This document shows, piece by piece, positions 20,395 to 29,447 of a stretch of 41,349 bases of DNA. The notes below the pieces were generated by a model that was not told the DNA's origin, did no database searches, and saw only the letters and a program-made list of their open reading frames with translations. The DNA is from Thioalkalivibrio sp. (GTDB taxonomy: Bacteria; Pseudomonadota; Gammaproteobacteria; Ectothiorhodospirales; Ectothiorhodospiraceae). Location: contig RECA01000111.1 in assembly GCA_007692435.1 (NCBI GenBank), positions 1 through 41,349 of the forward strand, in the 5' to 3' direction. Numbering within the stretch: position 1 is the first letter of the stretch; each line of letters starts with the position of its first letter. The position numbers and the translations under genes are program-made.

Positions 20395-21252
20395 CTACCG
20401 GTCACTGAGCCACTCGAACGCACGCCGCCGCGCCTCGTTCAGTTCGGCATCGCTCAGCTCCGCCGCGATCTGTTGCCGCATCTGCTCGCCGGGTTGATTG
20501 CCCCCGGACGCCGCGAGGCTGGCCCACTTGTGAGCCTCGACCAGGTCCTGCGAGACGAATTCGCCGCGCGCGTGCAGGGACGCGAGCCAGGCCTGCATGT
20601 CGGGATGGCCCGCCTCGGCGCCGATCCGTGCGTAGTGAACGGCGCTTTCAGGGTCGGCGGGCAGGTTGCCGACGCCCTCCATGTACATCTGCGCAAGGTA
20701 GAGGGCGGCGTCCGTCTCGCCGTCCTCGAGGGCCTGCACCAGCAGGTCGCGGGCCTCGCTGCCGCGTTCCGGCCGCACGCCGGCCATCGCGTCGGAGACC
20801 AGCAAAGAGGCCAGCGCCAGGCGTGCGGCGCTGTCATCCCGCTCTTCGATGACCCGCTGGAACCAGGTCTCGGCGGCACCGCGATCCGGTTCCACACCGA
20901 TGCCCTGGACGTACATCCAGCCGATGCGCAATCCGTATTCGTTCTCGCCTGCCTCGTAGGCCTCCCGGTAATACTCGAGCGCCTTCCCGGCATCCGGCTC
21001 CACGCCGAGGCCCTGTTCGTAGAGCCAGCCGACCTCACCCATGGCCTCGACCGAGCCGCTGTCGGCGGCCGACTCGAGCCAGCGGCGGGCCTCGACCACG
21101 TCGGGAGGCTCGCGCTGGAGGTGTCTCTCGGCCTGGAGTCGCTGTTCCTCCGGCCCGAGTTCGGTCGCGGTTTCGGGGCTGTAGGGGATCGGCTCGGCGT
21201 GGGCGGGGCCCGTGATCAGGAAGACTGCGAGGAACAGGAGTGCCCAATGCAT
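20395..21252 (-). CDS. Exported Sel1-like repeat protein
   Basis: 285-aa protein with a cleavable signal peptide (MHWALLFLAVFLITGPAHA) and a chain of Sel1-type (SLR) helical repeats: ARRWLESAADSGSVEAMGEV, ALEYYREAYEAGENEYGLRI, AETWFQRVIEERDDSAARLA and further copies, several ending in GxGVEPD. Such repeats bind protein partners in the periplasm or at the envelope; the partner is not shown by the sequence. A cluster HARGEFVSQDLVEAHKWASL near the end is a typical Sel1 unit. It is divergent from the next gene by about 60 bp, so the two starts share a short regulatory region. There is no strong SD. Confidence 0.85.
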   Translation of the reverse strand: MHWALLFLAVFLITGPAHAEPIPYSPETATELGPEEQRLQAERHLQREPPDVVEARRWLESAADSGSVEAMGEVGWLYEQGLGVEPDAGKALEYYREAYEAGENEYGLRIGWMYVQGIGVEPDRGAAETWFQRVIEERDDSAARLALASLLVSDAMAGVRPERGSEARDLLVQALEDGETDAALYLAQMYMEGVGNLPADPESAVHYARIGAEAGHPDMQAWLASLHARGEFVSQDLVEAHKWASLAASGGNQPGEQMRQQIAAELSDAELNEARRRAFEWLSDR

Positions 21253-21311
21253 GCGTTTGGCTCCGCTGCCGATGGATCGGCTCTATGCTACCGTTAACCG
21301 CCGCTCACTGC

Positions 21312-21998
21312 ATGAACTCCGCCTGCGTGGAACAGACCCCCGAGAACCGGCGCCACCCGTCGCGCCTTCCATGGATCCTCGTGCTGCTGCTGGCGGTGCT
21401 GCTGGCCGCGGCCGGTTTGCGGATCTATTACCTGACGCAGGTGGAGCGGGAGACCGCGGTGGCGCTGTCGCCCACGGAACAGCAGACACTGGACGAAAAA
21501 CTGGCCGTGTTGCGGGAGGCATCGGCCAGGGCTGCGCCGGGTACGGCGGATCCCGCGGAGCATCCAGCCCCCGACACGGCGACGACACTCGCCCCGGAGG
21601 TCTACGAAGAGGACCCGGAGCAACGGTATCTTCGCTTCACCGAGCGCGAGTTGAACGCGGCGATCGCGCGCGACCCGGCGCTGGCGGGCCGGGCCGCGGT
21701 GCGCCTGTCACCCGAACAGGTGTCCTCGACCTTCCTCGTGGATGTTCCCGAGGACCTGCCGCTGTTCGGCGGACGCCGGCTCCGGGTCCAGGCCGGAATG
21801 CGACTGACGACCGAGGGCAACCGGGTTGAGGCCCGTTTGCTTGGCGTGAGTCTGGCCGGGGTGCCGCTGCCGGACGCGTGGCTAGGGGGGTTCAAGGGCC
21901 GCGATCTCCTCGAGGGCAGCGCACTGAGCGGGCTCGGTGCCGGGATCGAATCGGTGGAGGTCGGCGACGGCTGGGTCGCCCTGCGGCTCGCTCCCTGA
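21312..21998 (+). CDS. Membrane-anchored protein of unknown function
   Basis: 228-aa protein with one N-terminal hydrophobic helix (LPWILVLLLAVLLAAAGLRI) and the rest outside the membrane. After a proline/alanine-rich linker (about residues 70-95) there is a compact domain beginning LRFTERELNAAIARDPALAG and ending GIESVEVGDGWVALRLAP. The pattern of a helix followed by beta-strands with VRLSPEQVS recalls the YpmS/DUF2140 type, but I am not sure. The start MNSACVEQ is chosen because the upstream part of the track ORF is the antisense side of the divergent gene. No SD is obvious. Its neighbours (a Sel1 protein and an amidotransferase facing it) give no functional clue. Confidence 0.65.
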   Translation: MNSACVEQTPENRRHPSRLPWILVLLLAVLLAAAGLRIYYLTQVERETAVALSPTEQQTLDEKLAVLREASARAAPGTADPAEHPAPDTATTLAPEVYEEDPEQRYLRFTERELNAAIARDPALAGRAAVRLSPEQVSSTFLVDVPEDLPLFGGRRLRVQAGMRLTTEGNRVEARLLGVSLAGVPLPDAWLGGFKGRDLLEGSALSGLGAGIESVEVGDGWVALRLAP

Positions 21999-22047
21999 AC
22001 CGCCTCGACCGACCCCGTCACCGCCCTTGCCGAGCCGCACCCCGGGC

Positions 22048-22833
22048 TCACCTCAGCGCCAGCAGCTCCGGCGGTTCGTCGGGGACGACCACGAGGACGT
22101 GGCCTTCCGGGACGCTGCGCCAGCGCTCGCGTTCCGTGAGTGGCTCGGAGGCGATCACCACCGCACCCTCCGGGAAGCCGTCGTCGTCGCTGGTGTAGTA
22201 GAGGCTGGGGCAGGCGTCGTTGATCGCGTGGCGGCTGGCGACCAGGCGGTCGCCATCGGTGAGGATCACGTTCAGCAGCGCGCGGCCCGGCCCCATCCAC
22301 GGTTCGAGGGTCGTGAAGGCCTCCATCATCGCGCCCTCGAGGCTGAGGTCCGCATCGTCGATCAGGTACTGCCGGATCAGCGCGAAGAGGTACTCCGAGT
22401 CCGTGGATCCGAGGATCTCCGCCTCGACGTCGGGGTCGAGGAGATTCTGGATCTCGCGCCGGATCTCCGGGCGAAACCCGTCGATCAGGCCGTTGTGGCT
22501 GTAGAGCAGATCGCCGTTCGCGAAGGGCTGGGCGTTGACCACGTCGCCTCCGAACCCCGGCGTGGCGCTGCGCACGGCCGCGAGCCAAAGGTCGGCATAG
22601 AGGTTGCGGGCGAGCGGCACGAGGTTGGGGTCCTGCCAGATCGGGTCGCCCCGCCGGTACACCACGGCGGTGTCGTCCTCCCCGTACCAGCCGAAGCCGA
22701 AGCCGTCGGCGTTCAGCCGTGCGTAGCGCAACTCCTCTGGGTCGGAGGCCTGTCGTGCCAGTCCGTGCGGCGGCAGGAACAGGATCTCCTGCAACGCCAG
22801 TTCGGGCCCGATGTAGGCGACGTGACGGCACAT
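22048..22833 (-). CDS. egtC: EgtC-like class II glutamine amidotransferase
   Basis: 261-aa N-terminal-nucleophile amidohydrolase. Cys2 directly after the initiator Met is the nucleophile (MCRHVAYIGPEL), and NADGFGFGWYG, SHNGLIDGFR and STDSEYLFAL are the substrate-site motifs of the EgtC/YafJ class. The opening and the segment LARQASDPEELRYARLNADG resemble EgtC, which removes the gamma-glutamyl group from gamma-glutamyl-hercynylcysteine sulfoxide in ergothioneine synthesis. However, egtB and egtD are not in this window, so the ergothioneine role is inference and a general gamma-glutamyl hydrolase role remains possible. The start is fixed by the need for Cys at position 2. It is divergent from sixA with about 147 bp between starts. 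Confidence 0.8.
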   Translation of the reverse strand: MCRHVAYIGPELALQEILFLPPHGLARQASDPEELRYARLNADGFGFGWYGEDDTAVVYRRGDPIWQDPNLVPLARNLYADLWLAAVRSATPGFGGDVVNAQPFANGDLLYSHNGLIDGFRPEIRREIQNLLDPDVEAEILGSTDSEYLFALIRQYLIDDADLSLEGAMMEAFTTLEPWMGPGRALLNVILTDGDRLVASRHAINDACPSLYYTSDDDGFPEGAVVIASEPLTERERWRSVPEGHVLVVVPDEPPELLALR

Positions 22834-22980
22834 GGCTGACCTCGCAGGGTGGGTCGCGGCGTGTGATTCATGGTAGCTTTCCCGCGCGAGCAATGCACTC
22901 GCGCCGTTGCCCCGTCCGCCCGTGGGACCGACCATGTCGATCAAACTCTCGAACCTCGCCCCGTCGCACCGGGGGTCCCG

Positions 22981-23517
22981 GTGAAGAAGACCGCCCCGGG
23001 TCCTGACGAGCGTCTGCTGGTGCTCGTTCGACACGCGCAGGCGGGGGACTCGGAACGCTTCTGGCGGGAGACCGCGCGGCCCGACCGGGAACGGCCCCTG
23101 ACCGGCGAGGGCCGCAAACGCAACGCGGCGGCCGCCGCGGGCCTGTTCCGTCTGATCGGATCGCCCGATCACCTGTGGAGCAGCCCGTACACCCGGGCCT
23201 GGCAGACTGCGCAGGGCATCGCCGAGGTCTTCGGTTGCCCGCCCGAGGCCCCGGAGGCACTGGAACCGCCCTGGGGGCACCGGACCCTGTCGGACTGGCT
23301 GGAACTGCGCGTGGCCCGGGGCGAGACCGCGATGCTCGTGGGCCACGAGCCCGATCTCTCCACGCTTCTGACGCACTGGCTCTGCGGCGCGGGCGGCCGC
23401 GCGCCGGTACCGATGGAGAAGGGAGCCGCCTGTGCGCTCCGGGTCTTCGGGGACATCGTGCCCGGGAAGGTGGAACTGGTCTGGAAACTTCCCCAATATG
23501 GCCTCCGGCGACTGTAG
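22981..23517 (+). CDS. sixA: SixA-like phosphohistidine phosphatase
   Basis: 178-aa member of the histidine phosphatase superfamily. The phospho-acceptor motif is LVLVRHAQAGDSE (RHA variant of RHG), and the second catalytic His is in MLVGHEPDLSTLL. The pattern SPYTRAWQTAQGIAEVFG and the small size match SixA, which dephosphorylates histidine phosphotransfer domains or the nitrogen PTS protein NPr. I start at GTG 22981, which has GGGGG six bases upstream. The track's ATG at 22870 would add 37 residues of shadow-like sequence. The stop is close to the ppx start (6 bp to its first ATG), so the two are likely co-transcribed. Together with ppx it forms a small phosphate-ester and phosphoanhydride unit. 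Confidence 0.85.
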   Translation: MKKTAPGPDERLLVLVRHAQAGDSERFWRETARPDRERPLTGEGRKRNAAAAAGLFRLIGSPDHLWSSPYTRAWQTAQGIAEVFGCPPEAPEALEPPWGHRTLSDWLELRVARGETAMLVGHEPDLSTLLTHWLCGAGGRAPVPMEKGAACALRVFGDIVPGKVELVWKLPQYGLRRL

Positions 23518-23544
23518 TGGGCCATGCAACGGCAGGGACACGCG

Positions 23545-25053
23545 ATGCCAGCGAGCAAAGAACACAACGGTTTCGAGACGGTTGCAGCCGTCGATCTCGG
23601 CTCGAACAGCTTCCACATGATCGTGGCCCGCTGGCATGAGGGCGAGGTCATCATGGTCGATCGTCTGAAGGAAACGGTCCGTCTGGCGAGTGGCCTGGAC
23701 AACCGGAACCGCCTCTCCGCGGCCGCGCAGGAGCGCGCGCTGGCGTGTCTCGGGCGGTTCGGGCAGCGCCTGCGGGAGATGCCGCCCGGCAGCGTCCGGG
23801 CGCTCGGCACCAATACCCTGCGCAAGGCGCGCGGCTCCCGCCGGTTCCTGGAGGATGCCGAGGAGGCCCTCGGGCACCCCGTGGAGATCATCGGCGGCCG
23901 CGAAGAGGCGCGCCTGATCTACCTCGGCGTCGCGCATACCCTCGCTGACGACAGGGGCCGCCGGCTGGTGATCGATATCGGCGGAGGCAGCACCGAGTTC
24001 ATCATCGGCGAGCGCTTCGAGCCGCAGCTGGCGGAGAGTCTGCAGATGGGCTGCGTGACCTTCAGCAGCCTGCACTTCCCCGATGGCCGGATCAACGCTC
24101 GACGTTTCCGTCAGGCGGAACTGCACGCGCAACTGGAGCTGCAGCCGATCGTGGCGGCCTACCGGGCGCTGGGCTGGGAACAGGCACTGGGGTCGTCCGG
24201 GACGCTGCTGGCGCTCGACCGGATCCTGCAGGAGGGCGGGCTGGAGAAGAGCCGGGGTCTGACCCTGCCGTCGCTCGAGGCGCTGCGTGCCCGGATGATC
24301 GAGGCGGGAGACATCGACCGCCTGAGCCTGCCCGGGCTCAGCGACGACCGGCGCCCGGTGATCGTCGGCGGTCTGGCCGTGATCATCGGTGCCTTCCGCG
24401 CACTCGGGATCGAGCGGATGACCACCTCGGACGGGGCGCTGCGCGAGGGGGTCGTGCACGACCTGTTCGGGCGCTTCCATCACGAGGACGTGCGGGCACG
24501 CACCATCCACCACCTGCGCAAGCGCTTCGCAGTCGACGCCGTCCACGCCGAGCGGGTGGTGGAGCAGGCCCGGCGGCTGCTGGGACCGGTCTCGGGGGCC
24601 TGGGCCCTGGGCAAGGCCGACGCGGACCTGTTGAGCTGGGCCGCGGAACTCCACGAGATCGGCCTGGCCCTGGCCCACAGCCGTTACCACAAGCACGGGG
24701 AATACCTGCTGACCCATGCCGATCTGCCGGGCTTTTCCCGCCAGGAGCAGGCGGAGCTTGCGCTGCTGGTTCGGGCCCATCGCCGGCGTCTGCAGGAGCG
24801 TCTGTTCGAGGACCTGCCGAAGCCCAGGCGCAAGCGGCTGATGCGGCTGGCGGTGCTGTTGCGGCTGGCCGTACTGCTGCACCGCTCCCGAACCGATGCG
24901 CCGGTGCCGCTGGAGGGGATATCGGTGTCGGGAAAGGACCTCCGCATCGCCTTTGAGGACGGCTGGCTCGCGGAGCACCCGCTGACCGCAGCCGACCTCG
25001 AGCACGAGGCCGGGCAGCTGAAGGAGCTGGGCTTCACGCTGAAGGCGTCCTGA
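23545..25053 (+). CDS. ppx: Exopolyphosphatase (Ppx/GppA family)
   Basis: 502-aa protein that releases phosphate from the ends of polyphosphate chains, or hydrolyses pppGpp. The actin-like phosphatase fold is shown by AAVDLGSNSFHMIVAR, GTNTLRKARG, EARLIYLGVAHTL and the second phosphate loop VIDIGGGSTEFIIG. The C-terminal half (about 310-502) is the HD-like helical region with ELHEIGLALAHSRYHKHGEY, as in long Ppx proteins such as E. coli PPX (513 aa). ATG 23545 has AGGGA six bases upstream; ATG 23524 is an in-frame alternative. It is directly behind sixA and convergent with ppk, about 70 bp apart. This is unlike the E. coli arrangement, where ppk and ppx are in one operon. Confidence 0.93.
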   Translation: MPASKEHNGFETVAAVDLGSNSFHMIVARWHEGEVIMVDRLKETVRLASGLDNRNRLSAAAQERALACLGRFGQRLREMPPGSVRALGTNTLRKARGSRRFLEDAEEALGHPVEIIGGREEARLIYLGVAHTLADDRGRRLVIDIGGGSTEFIIGERFEPQLAESLQMGCVTFSSLHFPDGRINARRFRQAELHAQLELQPIVAAYRALGWEQALGSSGTLLALDRILQEGGLEKSRGLTLPSLEALRARMIEAGDIDRLSLPGLSDDRRPVIVGGLAVIIGAFRALGIERMTTSDGALREGVVHDLFGRFHHEDVRARTIHHLRKRFAVDAVHAERVVEQARRLLGPVSGAWALGKADADLLSWAAELHEIGLALAHSRYHKHGEYLLTHADLPGFSRQEQAELALLVRAHRRRLQERLFEDLPKPRRKRLMRLAVLLRLAVLLHRSRTDAPVPLEGISVSGKDLRIAFEDGWLAEHPLTAADLEHEAGQLKELGFTLKAS

Positions 25054-25122
25054 GGCAGGGCAGGGTGGACGCAAGCCCGGTCAGTCGAACCGATCCATTC
25101 GAATTGCTTCGGGCAGCGGGTC

Positions 25123-27198
25123 TTAGCGATTCGCCAGTCGCGCGAGCAGGTCCTTTTGTGCCGAGTACGGCTCTTCGCCGGGCGTCGGGGACAGGCGCTG
25201 GTAGCTGCCGTCCTTCTGCAGGATCCAGGCGCAGGTATTGTCCCGCATGTAGCAGAACAGCGACTCCTCGGCGGCGCGCTCGCGCAGCTTCGGGTCCTTG
25301 ATGGGAAAGGCGGCCTCGACCCGACGGAAGAAGTTGCGCGGCATCCAGTCCGCACTGGACATGTAGAGCTCGGGCTGCCCGTCGTTGCCGAAGTAGAACA
25401 CGCGCGAGTGTTCGAGGAAGCGTCCGAGCACCGAACGAACCTCGATGTTCTCGGAGATGCCGGGCACCCCGGGACGCAGGCAGCAGATCCCGCGCACCAG
25501 CAGCCGCACCTCTACGCCGGCACCGGAGGCGCGGTAGAGGGCCTGGATCACGCCGGGCTCGATCAGCGAGTTCATGCGCGCCGCGATCAGCGCCGGTCGG
25601 CCGGCCCGGGCGTGGGCGGTCTCGCGTTCGATCCGCTCCACGATCGCGGTGTGCAGGGTGAACGGGGCCTGCAGCAGGTCCTTCAGCTTCGAGACCTTCC
25701 CGAGACCGGTGAGCTGCTGGAAGATCCGGTGCACGTCCTCGGTGATCACCGGATCGGCGGTGAGCAGGCCGTAGTCGGTGTAGGCCTTGGCCGTTCCCGC
25801 GTGGTAGTTGCCAGTCCCGAGATGGGCGTAACGGGTGATGCGGTCCTTGTCGCGCCGCACGATCAGCGCCAGCTTGGCGTGCGTCTTGTAGCCGACCACG
25901 CCGTAGGTGATGTGCACGCCGGCATCCTGCATGCGGTTTGCGAGCTCGATGTTCGCCTCCTCGTCGAAGCGGGCCCGCAGCTCGATCACCACGGTGACCT
26001 CCTTGCCCGCCTGTGCCGCCTCGATCAGCAGCTCCACCAGCTCGGACTGGGTCCCGGTGCGGTACAGCGTCTGCTTGATCGCCAGGACGTCGGGATCGCG
26101 TGCCGCCTGCCGGATGAACTCGATCACCGGCATGAAGGACTCGTAGGGGTGGTGCAGCAGGATCTCCTGGGCGCGCACGGCCTCGAAGATGCTGATGCCG
26201 GCGCCGTGGTAGCGCGGCAGGCTGGGGACGAAGGGGCTGAACTTGAGATCCGGTCGTTCGACCAGGTCGTGCACCGCCATCAGGCGGTTCAGGTTCACGA
26301 GGCCGTGCACCTGGTAGAGCTCGCTTCCGGTCAGCTTGAACTGGGCGAGCAGGAACCGCGCGTCGTCCTCCGGACAGTTGTCCGCGATCTCGAGGCGCAC
26401 CGCCTCTCCGTAATTGCGCTGGGGCAGCTCGCCCTCGAGGGCGTTGAGCAGGTCGTCGATCTCCTCCTCGCGCACGAAGAGGTCGGAATTGCGTGTCAGC
26501 CGGAACTGGTAGCAGCCGGTCACCTTCATGCCCTGGAACAGCTCGTCCACGTGCGCGTGCAGGATCGACGACAGGAACACGAAGTCGTTGTCACCCCGGG
26601 CGACCTCGCGTGGCAGGCGCACGACGCGGGGCAGGGAACGCGGCGCCTGCACCACCGCACGGCGGGATTCGCGGCCGAAGGCGTCCTTGCCCTTCAGGGT
26701 GACGATGAAGTTCAGGCTCTTGTTCAGGATGCGCGGAAACGGGTGCGCCGGGTCCAGGCCCAGCGGGCTGAGCACCGGCTGGAGCTGTTCCCGGAAGAAT
26801 TCCTTCAGCCACCGCCGCTGTACGTCGTTCCAGTGCGTGCGCCGTATGAAGCGGATCTCCTTTTCGGCCAGTTCCGGAATCAGCACCGCGTTCAGGGTCC
26901 GGTACTGCTCCGCAACGAGCTCGTGCGCAACCACGCTGATCTTCGCCAGCTGCTCCGAGGCGGTGAGCCCGTCTGGCCCCGGCGTGTGCACGTTCAGGGC
27001 GACCTGCTGGCGCAGCGAGCCAACACGGACCTCGAAGAACTCGTCGAGGTTGGTGGAGGAGATGCACAGCAGGCGCAGGCGTTCCAGCAGCGGGTAGCCC
27101 TGGTCGAGCGCGAGCTGCAACACGCGCCGGTTGAACTCCAGCAGCGAGAGCTCGCGGTTCAGGTAGAGCTCGGGGTTGGCGAGATCGATGTCGTTCAT
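25123..27198 (-). CDS. ppk: Polyphosphate kinase 1
   Basis: 691-aa PPK1 that polymerises the gamma-phosphate of ATP into polyphosphate. The N-terminal domain opens with LYLNRELSLLEFNRRVL and STNLDEFFEVRVG. The phospho-acceptor His440 is in YKTHAKLALIVRRD, followed by HLGTGNYHAGTAKAYTDYG. The second PLD-like site is around FLEHSRVFYFGN and LYMSSADWMPRN. Length and order match E. coli Ppk (688 aa, His435). The ATG at 27198 lacks a clear SD. Upstream, between argF and ppk, is a perfect 18-bp palindrome. The stop faces ppx. ppk may be read from the argDF transcript or from its own promoter in the 88-bp gap. Confidence 0.97.
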   Translation of the reverse strand: MNDIDLANPELYLNRELSLLEFNRRVLQLALDQGYPLLERLRLLCISSTNLDEFFEVRVGSLRQQVALNVHTPGPDGLTASEQLAKISVVAHELVAEQYRTLNAVLIPELAEKEIRFIRRTHWNDVQRRWLKEFFREQLQPVLSPLGLDPAHPFPRILNKSLNFIVTLKGKDAFGRESRRAVVQAPRSLPRVVRLPREVARGDNDFVFLSSILHAHVDELFQGMKVTGCYQFRLTRNSDLFVREEEIDDLLNALEGELPQRNYGEAVRLEIADNCPEDDARFLLAQFKLTGSELYQVHGLVNLNRLMAVHDLVERPDLKFSPFVPSLPRYHGAGISIFEAVRAQEILLHHPYESFMPVIEFIRQAARDPDVLAIKQTLYRTGTQSELVELLIEAAQAGKEVTVVIELRARFDEEANIELANRMQDAGVHITYGVVGYKTHAKLALIVRRDKDRITRYAHLGTGNYHAGTAKAYTDYGLLTADPVITEDVHRIFQQLTGLGKVSKLKDLLQAPFTLHTAIVERIERETAHARAGRPALIAARMNSLIEPGVIQALYRASGAGVEVRLLVRGICCLRPGVPGISENIEVRSVLGRFLEHSRVFYFGNDGQPELYMSSADWMPRNFFRRVEAAFPIKDPKLRERAAEESLFCYMRDNTCAWILQKDGSYQRLSPTPGEEPYSAQKDLLARLANR

Positions 27199-27248
27199 CG
27201 GGAGCGGGGCGGCGATGCGGGCAGGTCCCGAGCGTAAACCAATCCCTG

Positions 27249-27266
27249 GGTGCGGTATACCGCACC
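27249..27266. promoter_or_regulatory. Perfect 18-bp palindrome between argF and ppk
   Basis: GGTGCGGTATACCGCACC is fully self-complementary, centred about 59 bp upstream of the ppk ATG and about 30 bp past the argF stop. No T-run follows on the minus strand, so an operator or an mRNA processing hairpin is as likely as a terminator. The regulator is unknown. Confidence 0.6.
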
Positions 27267-27286
27267 GGCCCTCATCGCGTGCGCCC

Positions 27287-28195
27287 TCAGGCCGCGAGCA
27301 GGAATTCGACCAGGGCCTTCTGGGCGTGCAGCCGGTTCTCGGCCTCGTCCCAGACCACGCTCTGCGCCCCCTCGAGGACCTCGGTGCTGACCTCTTCCTC
27401 GCGGTGCGCCGGCAGGCAGTGCATGAAGATCGCCTCGGGTCGCGCCAGACGCATCAGCCCGGCATCGACGAAGAAGCCCGAGAAGGCCTGCCGGCGGGCG
27501 CTCTTCTCGTCCTCCTGCCCCATGCTGGCCCAGACGTCGGTCACCACCAGGTCGGCGTCGCGCACCGCCTGCCGCGGGTCGCGCACCAGTTCCAGTGCTG
27601 GACCGGCGGCGGCGCTGATCTCCGGGTGGGGATCGTAGCCCTCCGGGCAGGCGGCCGCGAGGGTGAAACCGAGGAGACGCGCAGCGTGGATGTAGCTGTT
27701 GCACATGTTGTTGCCGTCGCCGATCCAGGCCACGCGCTTGCCGCGAATCTCACCGCGGTGCTCGAAGTAGGTCTGGAGGTCGGCCAGTAGCTGTGCCGGG
27801 TGCTCGCGGTCGGTCAGCCCGTTGATCACCGGCACCGTCGCGTAGTTGGCGAAGCGCTCGACCTTCTCGTGCTCGTAGGTGCGGATCATCACGCTGTCCA
27901 CCATCCGCGAGAGTACGCGGGCGGTGTCCTCGATCGGCTCGCCGCGTCCCAGCTGGGTGTCGCGCGGCGACAGAAACAGCGCGTTGCCACCGAGCTGCTG
28001 CATGCCGACCTCGAAGGACACGCGGGTGCGGGTGGACGACTTCTCGAAGATCATGCCCAGCACCTTGCCGCGCAGGAGGCCGTCGTGGTGGGTGCCGGCA
28101 CGGGTCTCGCCCTTCAGCTCGATGGCGCGCTCGATGATCTGGCGAATCTCGGTGCCGGTGAGGTCGGCAAGTGATATAAAATGCCTGAGGTTCAT
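27287..28195 (-). CDS. argF: Ornithine carbamoyltransferase
   Basis: 302-aa enzyme that joins carbamoyl phosphate and ornithine to citrulline in arginine synthesis. The carbamoyl-phosphate site is [20 protein letters not shown], followed by [20 protein letters not shown]; the ornithine side has [11 protein letters not shown] and the loop [11 protein letters not shown] near residue 260. The length is the bacterial norm. Its ATG overlaps the argD stop as ATGA, showing an argD-argF operon with coupled translation. No argR box was recognised. The gap to ppk is 88 bp and carries a palindrome. Confidence 0.97.
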   Translation of the reverse strand: MNLRHFISLADLTGTEIRQIIERAIELKGETRAGTHHDGLLRGKVLGMIFEKSSTRTRVSFEVGMQQLGGNALFLSPRDTQLGRGEPIEDTARVLSRMVDSVMIRTYEHEKVERFANYATVPVINGLTDREHPAQLLADLQTYFEHRGEIRGKRVAWIGDGNNMCNSYIHAARLLGFTLAAACPEGYDPHPEISAAAGPALELVRDPRQAVRDADLVVTDVWASMGQEDEKSARRQAFSGFFVDAGLMRLARPEAIFMHCLPAHREEEVSTEVLEGAQSVVWDEAENRLHAQKALVEFLLAA

Positions 28196-29388
28196 GCACT
28201 AATCCTTTGTCTTTCTTCCTTGTTGATCAGCTCGAGCACGATGTCGGACACCGTGTCGGCGATCTCGGTCGCCTGCGCGTCGTTGATGATCAGGGGCGGC
28301 AGCAGGCGAATCACGCGTTCCGCGGTGACGTTGATCAGCAGGCCGCGGTCCAGCGCGGCGCGCACGAGGTCGCCGGCCGGGCGGTCCAGTTCGATGCCGA
28401 GCATCAGGCCCCGGCCGCGAATCTCCACCACCTCGGGCCGGTCGCCGAGCCTCTCCTCGAACAGTCGCAGCAGCCGGGCACCCACCCGCTCGGCCTCCTC
28501 GCGCAGGGCCTCGGCCTGCATCACGTCGAGAACGGCGAGTGCAGCGCGGCAGGCCAGCGGATTGCCGCCGAAGGTGGTCCCGTGGCTGCCGGGCGTGAAC
28601 AGGTCGACGGCGCGTCGGGCGACCAGGCTGGCGCCAATCGGCACGCCGTTGCCAAGGCCCTTGGCCAGGCTGAGCACGTCGGGCAGCATCGCCTCGTGCT
28701 GGAATGCGAACCAGTGGCCGGTGCGACCGATACCGGCCTGCACCTCGTCGAGCATCAGCAGCCAGTCGTTCTCGGTCGCGAGCGCGCGGAGATCGCGCAG
28801 GTAGCCCGCCGGCGGAATGCGGATGCCGCCCTCGCCGGTGATGGGCTCGACCAGGATCGCGGCGACCTCCGGATCGTTGCGGTACTCGGCCACCGCGGCC
28901 GAATCGCCGAACGGGACCCGGACGAAGCCGTCGAGCAGGGGTTCGAAGCCGCGCTGGATGCGGGCATTGCCGGTGGCCGTCAGCGTGGCCATCGTGCGTC
29001 CGTGAAAGCTGCTGTCCATCACGATGATCTTGGGCCGCTCGATGCCCCGGCGGTGTCCGTGCAGGCGGGCGAGCTTGATCGCGGCCTCGTTGGCCTCGGC
29101 GCCCGAGTTGCAGAAGAAGACCTGGTCCATGCCGGACAGCGCACTGAGGCGACGCGCCAGTTGCTCCTGCAGCGGAATCCGGTACAGGTTGGAGGTGTGT
29201 ATCAGCGTGTGCGCCTGGTCGGCGACGGCGGCCGCGATCTTCGGGTGGGCGTGGCCGAGCCCGCAGACGGCAATCCCCGAGAGGGCATCCAGGTAACGGT
29301 GACCCTCGGTATCCCAGAGCCATGCACCCTCGCCGCGCTCGAAGGCGACCGGCAGCCGGTTGTAGGTCTTCTGAAGGGCATCAGCCAT
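28192..29388 (-). CDS. argD: Acetylornithine aminotransferase
   Basis: 398-aa class III PLP aminotransferase that converts N-acetylglutamate semialdehyde and glutamate to N-acetylornithine; relatives also act in lysine synthesis. Visible signatures: [36 protein letters not shown] (phosphate contact), [13 protein letters not shown], the cofactor Asp in [14 protein letters not shown], and the Schiff-base Lys in [15 protein letters not shown] near residue 250. The start [12 protein letters not shown] has AGGAGA seven bases upstream. It overlaps argF by 4 bp. Two hairpins lie between it and the upstream sodB. Its glutamate donor links it to gltBD at the start of the window. Confidence 0.96.
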   Translation of the reverse strand: MADALQKTYNRLPVAFERGEGAWLWDTEGHRYLDALSGIAVCGLGHAHPKIAAAVADQAHTLIHTSNLYRIPLQEQLARRLSALSGMDQVFFCNSGAEANEAAIKLARLHGHRRGIERPKIIVMDSSFHGRTMATLTATGNARIQRGFEPLLDGFVRVPFGDSAAVAEYRNDPEVAAILVEPITGEGGIRIPPAGYLRDLRALATENDWLLMLDEVQAGIGRTGHWFAFQHEAMLPDVLSLAKGLGNGVPIGASLVARRAVDLFTPGSHGTTFGGNPLACRAALAVLDVMQAEALREEAERVGARLLRLFEERLGDRPEVVEIRGRGLMLGIELDRPAGDLVRAALDRGLLINVTAERVIRLLPPLIINDAQATEIADTVSDIVLELINKEERQRISA

Positions 29389-29410
29389 CGCGAAGTCTCC
29401 TAATGAAGAA

Positions 29411-29442
29411 GGCCGGTGACATCGTCAGACGCTGCACCGGCC
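29411..29442 (-). terminator. Candidate terminator or leader hairpin between sodB and argD
   Basis: GGCCGGTG and CACCGGCC form a perfect 8-bp stem with a 16-nt loop. On the minus strand it is followed by TTCTTCATT, a weak T-rich tail, and then the argD SD. It could end sodB transcription or fold in the argD leader. Confidence 0.45.
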
Positions 29443-29447
29443 CTTGG

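Noticed and set aside
22834-25074. Upstream extension of the EgtC-like gene to 1008 aa
   Set aside because: It is antisense to sixA and ppx, and the Cys nucleophile must be at position 2 of the mature protein, fixing the start at 22833.
25156-27237. 693-aa plus-strand ORF opposite ppk
   Set aside because: Antisense shadow of ppk; the codon pattern and motifs support the minus strand.
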